Shown here piece by piece: positions 60,337 to 64,000 of a DNA stretch of 64,000 nt. Origin of the DNA: Gammaproteobacteria bacterium. GTDB taxonomy: Bacteria; Gemmatimonadota; Gemmatimonadetes; Longimicrobiales; Gaopeijiaceae. The notes beneath the pieces were generated by a model, which was not told the origin of the DNA, did not search any database, and saw only the letters and a list, made by a program, of their open reading frames with translations. Position numbers and translations under genes: made by a program. Each line of letters starts with the position of its first letter. Position 1 is the first letter of the stretch. The stretch lies in NCBI GenBank assembly GCA_028820325.1, contig JAPPJO010000025.1, positions 62,001-126,000 on the forward strand, in the 5' to 3' direction.

Positions 60337-63300
60337 ATGACTCGTCGAGGATCGCGCGTCTGGGCAGTGGGCTTCTGCACGCTCCTGCTCTCCGCCTGCT
60401 CGGACGAAGACCCGGCAATCACAGCCCTGCGCGAGGTTGAGCAGACCGATACCCCCGATCGGGCCACGCTCATCGGCTTGTACGGCGCGACCGGGGGGCC
60501 GAACTGGCACGACAGGACGAACTGGCACACCCCGGAGAGCATCAGGAACTGGAGGGGGGTATCGACCAACTCGGCCGGCTTCGTCACCGCGCTGTCGCTG
60601 TCGGGCAACAACCTCTCGGGAACCCTCCCACCCGAGCTCGGGGACCTGGCGCACCTGCGACGGCTGACTCTTTACGGCAACCAGTTGACGGGCCCGATCC
60701 CGGCGGAGTTGGGGAGGTTGAGCGAGCTCACCAGGCTCGATCTGAGACACAACAGGTTGAACGGGACGATTCCGGTCGAACTCGGGGCACTGTCGCGCCT
60801 CGACACCCTGCTGCTCTCGAATAACCGGCTTTCCGGCTCGATTCCGGGTGAGTTGGGGAATCTGCGTTCTCTTCGAAGGCTGCGCCTGGGGTTCAATCAG
60901 CTTTCGGGTGCCCTGCCGCCGGAACTTGGCAACCTCGGCAGCCTCGTGCGTCTGACCGTCAGCCGTAACGAATTGACTGGCCCGATTCCGCCGGAAATGG
61001 GGAACCTGTGGGCGATTCAGATCCTGTCGGCGTCGCGGAACAACCTCACGGGTGCGATTCCGGCCGAACTGGGAAACCTGGCCGCACTGAAAGGGCTGTA
61101 TCTCTACGAGAACCAGCTCACCGGTGAAATCCCCGCCTCGCTGGGGAATCTGTCGAACCTGGAAACGCTCTGGATTCATGAAAACGAGCTCTCCGGAGCT
61201 CTGCCCGAGGAACTCGGCAACCTTTCGGCGCTTCACGACCTGCATGCGGCAAACAACGGGTTGAGCGGCGAGTTGCCCCGCAGTCTGGGCAACCTCCAGG
61301 TCCTGGCGCGACTCGATCTCCAGGGCAACGCGTTGAGCGGGCAGCTCCCGTTCGCCATTGGCGGCATGCGCTCGCTTAACGGGCTTTGGCTGCAGGGGAA
61401 CCATGACCTTGCTGGCCTGCTCCCGCGAAGCATGCTCAAGCTGAAGTCCATGCGGGGTTTGTCGTACGCGGGCACCGATCTCTGCGCCCAGATCGACGAG
61501 GAGTTCCAGGCGTGGCTGCGCGCGATACCGGATGGCGACAGGTCGGGTTGTGATGTCGCGCGGGTCGAACGACTTGCGCTCATCGGCTTCCACGACATGA
61601 CCGGCGGCCCGTCCTGGACGAACCGCGGGGCATGGGCGACGGAGGCTCCCCTTGAGGACTGGCATGGCGTGGCCACCGAGGAGGGACGCGTCGTGGAGGT
61701 GGCGCTGCCCGCCAACGGCCTGTCCGGTGCCATCCCCGCGGAGATTGCGAACCTTACCGAGCTCACGGCGGTCGACCTGGCCGAAAACGACCTGTCCGGT
61801 GCGGTTCCGAGCGCCATCGGTGGGTTGCGGGAACTCGCCGAGTTGCGGCTGGGCCGGAATCCGAGGCTCGAGGGCGCGCTGCCGTTCGCTCTTCGGCAGT
61901 TGGAACGGGTTCGCACGCTTCTACACGATGACACCGGCCTGTGCGCGTCCCCCGCGCCGGACTTTCAGGCATGGTACACCGCGATCGAGCAGACGGCGGG
62001 CACGATCTGCGACAACCCGGATGAGGTCACGGTGGCCCTGCCAACGGTCTACCTCATTCAGTCGGTCCAGACTCCGCCGGGGACCGTGCGTCTGGTCGCC
62101 AACCGGGACGCCTTGCTGAGGGCATTCGTGACGGCTGATGAACCGAGAGGGTTCTTCGAGCCCGAGGTCGTTGCGGTCTTTACGGGACCGGAAGGGGACG
62201 AAGTTCACCGCGTGGTCATGACGCGCGACGGCAACCAGGTCCCTGCAGTTGCCGAAGAGGGCGATCTGGGCACGTCGTACAACGCCGTCATTCCCGCGGA
62301 GGTCATCGTCCCGGGCGTCGAGATGGTCGTGGAGGTCGACCCCGGGGGCACACTCCCTCTCACCGCCGCGAGCGAAACCCGTTTCCCGCCCTCGGGTGCC
62401 CGGCTGCTGAACGTCGTGGAAGTGCCCCCGACGCTGCTTAATCTGGTGCCGGTCGTGGAAGCCGCGGAGCCTGATTCGTCGGCTGTGGAGTGGGTCCGCC
62501 GCATCTCCGCCGACAGCCCCGAGGTAGCGTTGCTGAGGCACGCTTTCCCGTTTGCCGGGTTCAGCGTCAGGCAGCACGCCGCCTATGTCACGTCTCTGGA
62601 TCTCACCACTGTAATGGGGCAGGCGGCGCTCTTCGGAGAGCTGGCGATGCTGCGAGCATCGGAAGGCGGTGTGGGTCACTACTACGGGGTTGCCGCCGAC
62701 CTCGGGTCCATCCGCGGTCGGGGACAGCTGCCCGGTTGGTTGAGCATCGGGATCATGAGTCCATTCACGCTGGCGCACGAAGTAGGACACAACCTCTCGC
62801 TCAGGCACGCGCCCTGCGGGGGTGCCTTCGGCCCCGATCCGGCGTTCCCCTACCCGGACGGAAACGTTGGCGTGTGGGGATACGACTTCCGCAGCGGATC
62901 GGTGGTACCTCCGGACGGCGGCCGGGACCTCATGAGCTACTGCCGGTCGTTCCCCTGGCTCAGCGATTTCTACTTCGAAAAGGTGATCGACCATCGCGCG
63001 GAGCTGGCCGCGGGCCCCGCGAGCACAGCCCTGGCTGCATCGGCCTCGCGGTCCGACATGCTCGTCCTGTGGGGCGGGGCCGTGGATGGCGAGCTGTGGA
63101 TCGAGCCGGTGTTGTCGATGAAGGCGGCGGCGAGACTGCCCGAGGCCCGGGGTCCGTACCGCGTTCGGGGGATGAGCTTGGACGGTCGGACGCTCTTCTC
63201 GCTGGACTTCACGCCCACGGAGGACGAGCACGGGGGCAGACACTTCTTCTTCACGGTGCCGATCGAGGCCGAGTGGGAGGACGCGCTCAAACGCGTCACC

Positions 63301-63501
63301 CTGACGGGGCCTGAAGGCGAGGCGTACGTGGACCACACCGACGAGCGCCGCATCACCGTCGTCACCGAGCCCGGGACCGGACGCCTGCGCGCGATTCTGC
63401 GGGACTGGGAAGGGGCGCTGCCGGACGCGCTCAGGGACGAGGCCGACCTGGAGGTGAGCATGACGCGCGGGCTCAGGGAGGCGGTGCGGCTGCGGAGGTG
63501 A
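60337..63501 (+). CDS. LRR-metzincin lipoprotein 2 (tandem paralogue)
   Basis: 1,054 residues with the same layout as its upstream neighbour: lipobox LSAC (C21), twelve LRRs (about 80-370; for example LYLYENQLTGEIPASLGNL), a second LRR block (455-530), zinc site HEVGHNLSLRH (814-824), Met-turn DLMSYC (M866), and the same C-terminal domain ending TRGLREAVRLRR. The leader CACGGAGGCGGCATG copies the first gene. The last 120 coding bases are almost identical between the two, whereas the LRRs have diverged. It is probably co-transcribed with gene 1. Confidence 0.9.
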   Translation: MTRRGSRVWAVGFCTLLLSACSDEDPAITALREVEQTDTPDRATLIGLYGATGGPNWHDRTNWHTPESIRNWRGVSTNSAGFVTALSLSGNNLSGTLPPELGDLAHLRRLTLYGNQLTGPIPAELGRLSELTRLDLRHNRLNGTIPVELGALSRLDTLLLSNNRLSGSIPGELGNLRSLRRLRLGFNQLSGALPPELGNLGSLVRLTVSRNELTGPIPPEMGNLWAIQILSASRNNLTGAIPAELGNLAALKGLYLYENQLTGEIPASLGNLSNLETLWIHENELSGALPEELGNLSALHDLHAANNGLSGELPRSLGNLQVLARLDLQGNALSGQLPFAIGGMRSLNGLWLQGNHDLAGLLPRSMLKLKSMRGLSYAGTDLCAQIDEEFQAWLRAIPDGDRSGCDVARVERLALIGFHDMTGGPSWTNRGAWATEAPLEDWHGVATEEGRVVEVALPANGLSGAIPAEIANLTELTAVDLAENDLSGAVPSAIGGLRELAELRLGRNPRLEGALPFALRQLERVRTLLHDDTGLCASPAPDFQAWYTAIEQTAGTICDNPDEVTVALPTVYLIQSVQTPPGTVRLVANRDALLRAFVTADEPRGFFEPEVVAVFTGPEGDEVHRVVMTRDGNQVPAVAEEGDLGTSYNAVIPAEVIVPGVEMVVEVDPGGTLPLTAASETRFPPSGARLLNVVEVPPTLLNLVPVVEAAEPDSSAVEWVRRISADSPEVALLRHAFPFAGFSVRQHAAYVTSLDLTTVMGQAALFGELAMLRASEGGVGHYYGVAADLGSIRGRGQLPGWLSIGIMSPFTLAHEVGHNLSLRHAPCGGAFGPDPAFPYPDGNVGVWGYDFRSGSVVPPDGGRDLMSYCRSFPWLSDFYFEKVIDHRAELAAGPASTALAASASRSDMLVLWGGAVDGELWIEPVLSMKAAARLPEARGPYRVRGMSLDGRTLFSLDFTPTEDEHGGRHFFFTVPIEAEWEDALKRVTLTGPEGEAYVDHTDERRITVVTEPGTGRLRAILRDWEGALPDALRDEADLEVSMTRGLREAVRLRR

Positions 63502-63541
63502 CGCCAGGGCCGGGATTCTCGTTCCACAGGCCTCCCATGCC

Positions 63542-63594
63542 AACCCTTACGTTACGTCAGGGTTTGGGAAACATCTGGCACGGCAAGCGCTTGC
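63542..63594. repeat. Inverted repeats after the LRR-metzincin pair
   Basis: A 6-base inverted repeat (AACCCT 63542-63547 and AGGGTT 63559-63564, 11-base loop) may end the LRR transcript, though no T-run follows. A perfect 12-base palindrome GCAAGCGCTTGC lies at 63583-63594 and is followed by TAATCT (63599-63604), a possible -10; it could be an operator for the next gene. The rest of the 63502-63747 gap shows nothing else. Confidence 0.35.
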
Positions 63595-63747
63595 GCGCTA
63601 ATCTTCGCGCCCCGGAAAACGCGGCTCCGGTTCCCCACGCCATCGAGGCGTGACGCCTGTCCGCTTTCCGGCGCCTGCTCGGAAGGCCGGCGAGAAACCG
63701 GGGCGGGACAGAGCGTACTCCCGTCGCGGCCATGCCAGGGGAGTCCC

Positions 63748-64000
63748 ATGGAAACGGAGCCAGAAGGCGACGGGCGGGGCCGGGTTGCGGGCGAGGTCGG
63801 TCAGGCGCTGCCCGCACTTCACCCGCCGATGCGCGCGGGCCGGGGGCCTGTCGCGACCTCGCTGCTCTGGCTGGCGTCGGCCCTGATTCTCGTCGGTTGC
63901 TCCGACCCGCCTCCCGCCGATCCTCCCCCGCCCGGCGCCATCGCCTTCGGCGTCTACGGGGACGGGCCCTACTACCCATGGGAGGAGCCACGCGCCCAGC
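63748..64000 (+). CDS. Lipoprotein with calcineurin-like phosphoesterase-type start (cut by window edge)
   Basis: The frame runs off the window end; 84 residues are visible. ATG 63748 has GGGGAG 5 bases upstream; ATG 63829 would give the signal peptide directly (MRAGRGPVATSLLWLASALI, lipobox LVGC) but has no ribosome-binding site. After a Pro-rich linker the sequence reads AFGVYGDGPYYPWEEPRAQ, which resembles the opening strand and first metal-loop region of calcineurin-like metallophosphoesterases. The rest must be seen to confirm. Confidence 0.5.
   Translation, partial: METEPEGDGRGRVAGEVGQALPALHPPMRAGRGPVATSLLWLASALILVGCSDPPPADPPPPGAIAFGVYGDGPYYPWEEPRAQ

Noticed and set aside
63575..63594. 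A sigma54-type promoter (TGGCACG with a downstream GC)
   Set aside because: The -12 part reads GCGC rather than TTGC at the required spacing; the segment is better described as a palindrome.

Overview
The window is high-GC (roughly two thirds by eye), densely packed bacterial DNA, and no stretch over 300 bases lacks a gene. The gene set suggests a diderm bacterium: many lipobox lipoproteins, an outer-membrane-type barrel protein, L,D-transpeptidase and MurNAc recycling, but no Proteobacteria-like operon order. Together with a B12-dependent class II ribonucleotide reductase and large LRR/TolB-type secreted proteins, I infer a Gemmatimonadota-like organism, possibly a host-associated or marine lineage. 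That assignment is an inference from protein flavour and was not computed.

Region 1 (1-31.4 kb, all minus strand) is one near-continuous translation and transcription mega-cluster. In transcription order (right to left) it runs: tRNA-Thr(TGT), tRNA-Tyr(GTA), tRNA-Gly(TCC), tRNA-Thr(GGT), tuf, rpmG, secE, nusG, rplK, rplA, rplJ, rplL, rpoB, rpoC, rpsL, rpsG, fusA, rpsJ, rplC-D-W-B, rpsS, rplV, rpsC, rplP, rpmC, rpsQ, rplN-X-E, rpsH, rplF-R, rpsE, rpmD, rplO, secY, adk, map, rpmJ, rpsM-K-D, rpoA (cut by the window edge). So the rif, str, S10, spc and alpha operons are fused end to end. infA (usually between map and rpmJ) and rpsN (usually between rplE and rpsH) are missing from their slots. Good promoter candidates lie before the first tRNA, before rpsL and before rpmJ.

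Region 2 (31.4-42.2 kb, minus) is a housekeeping block: cysS, an exported NTF2-like protein, pyrF, pyrD, a large TPR-like lipoprotein, smpB, an L,D-transpeptidase, a YtxH protein, pgi, a PhnP-like metallo-beta-lactamase-fold hydrolase and pyk. Many neighbours overlap by ATGA or GTGA, implying coupled translation.

Region 3 (42.2-57 kb, both strands) is mixed: a RNase D-like exonuclease, a small unknown protein, a DksA/TraR protein with a degenerate zinc finger, a YggX-like protein with two CxxC pairs, ornithine aminotransferase, a nitrilase, an M28 glutaminyl-cyclase-like lipoprotein, nrdJ with a strongly structured leader, a peptidase-propeller-barrel protein, an orphan ORF, and the anmK/murQ recycling pair.

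Region 4 (57-64 kb, plus) holds two tandem paralogous lipoproteins of about 1,055 residues. Each combines plant-type 24-residue LRRs with a metzincin-type zinc protease domain. They are followed by the start of a third lipoprotein. This tandem LRR-metzincin locus and the nrdJ leader are the most unusual parts of the window.
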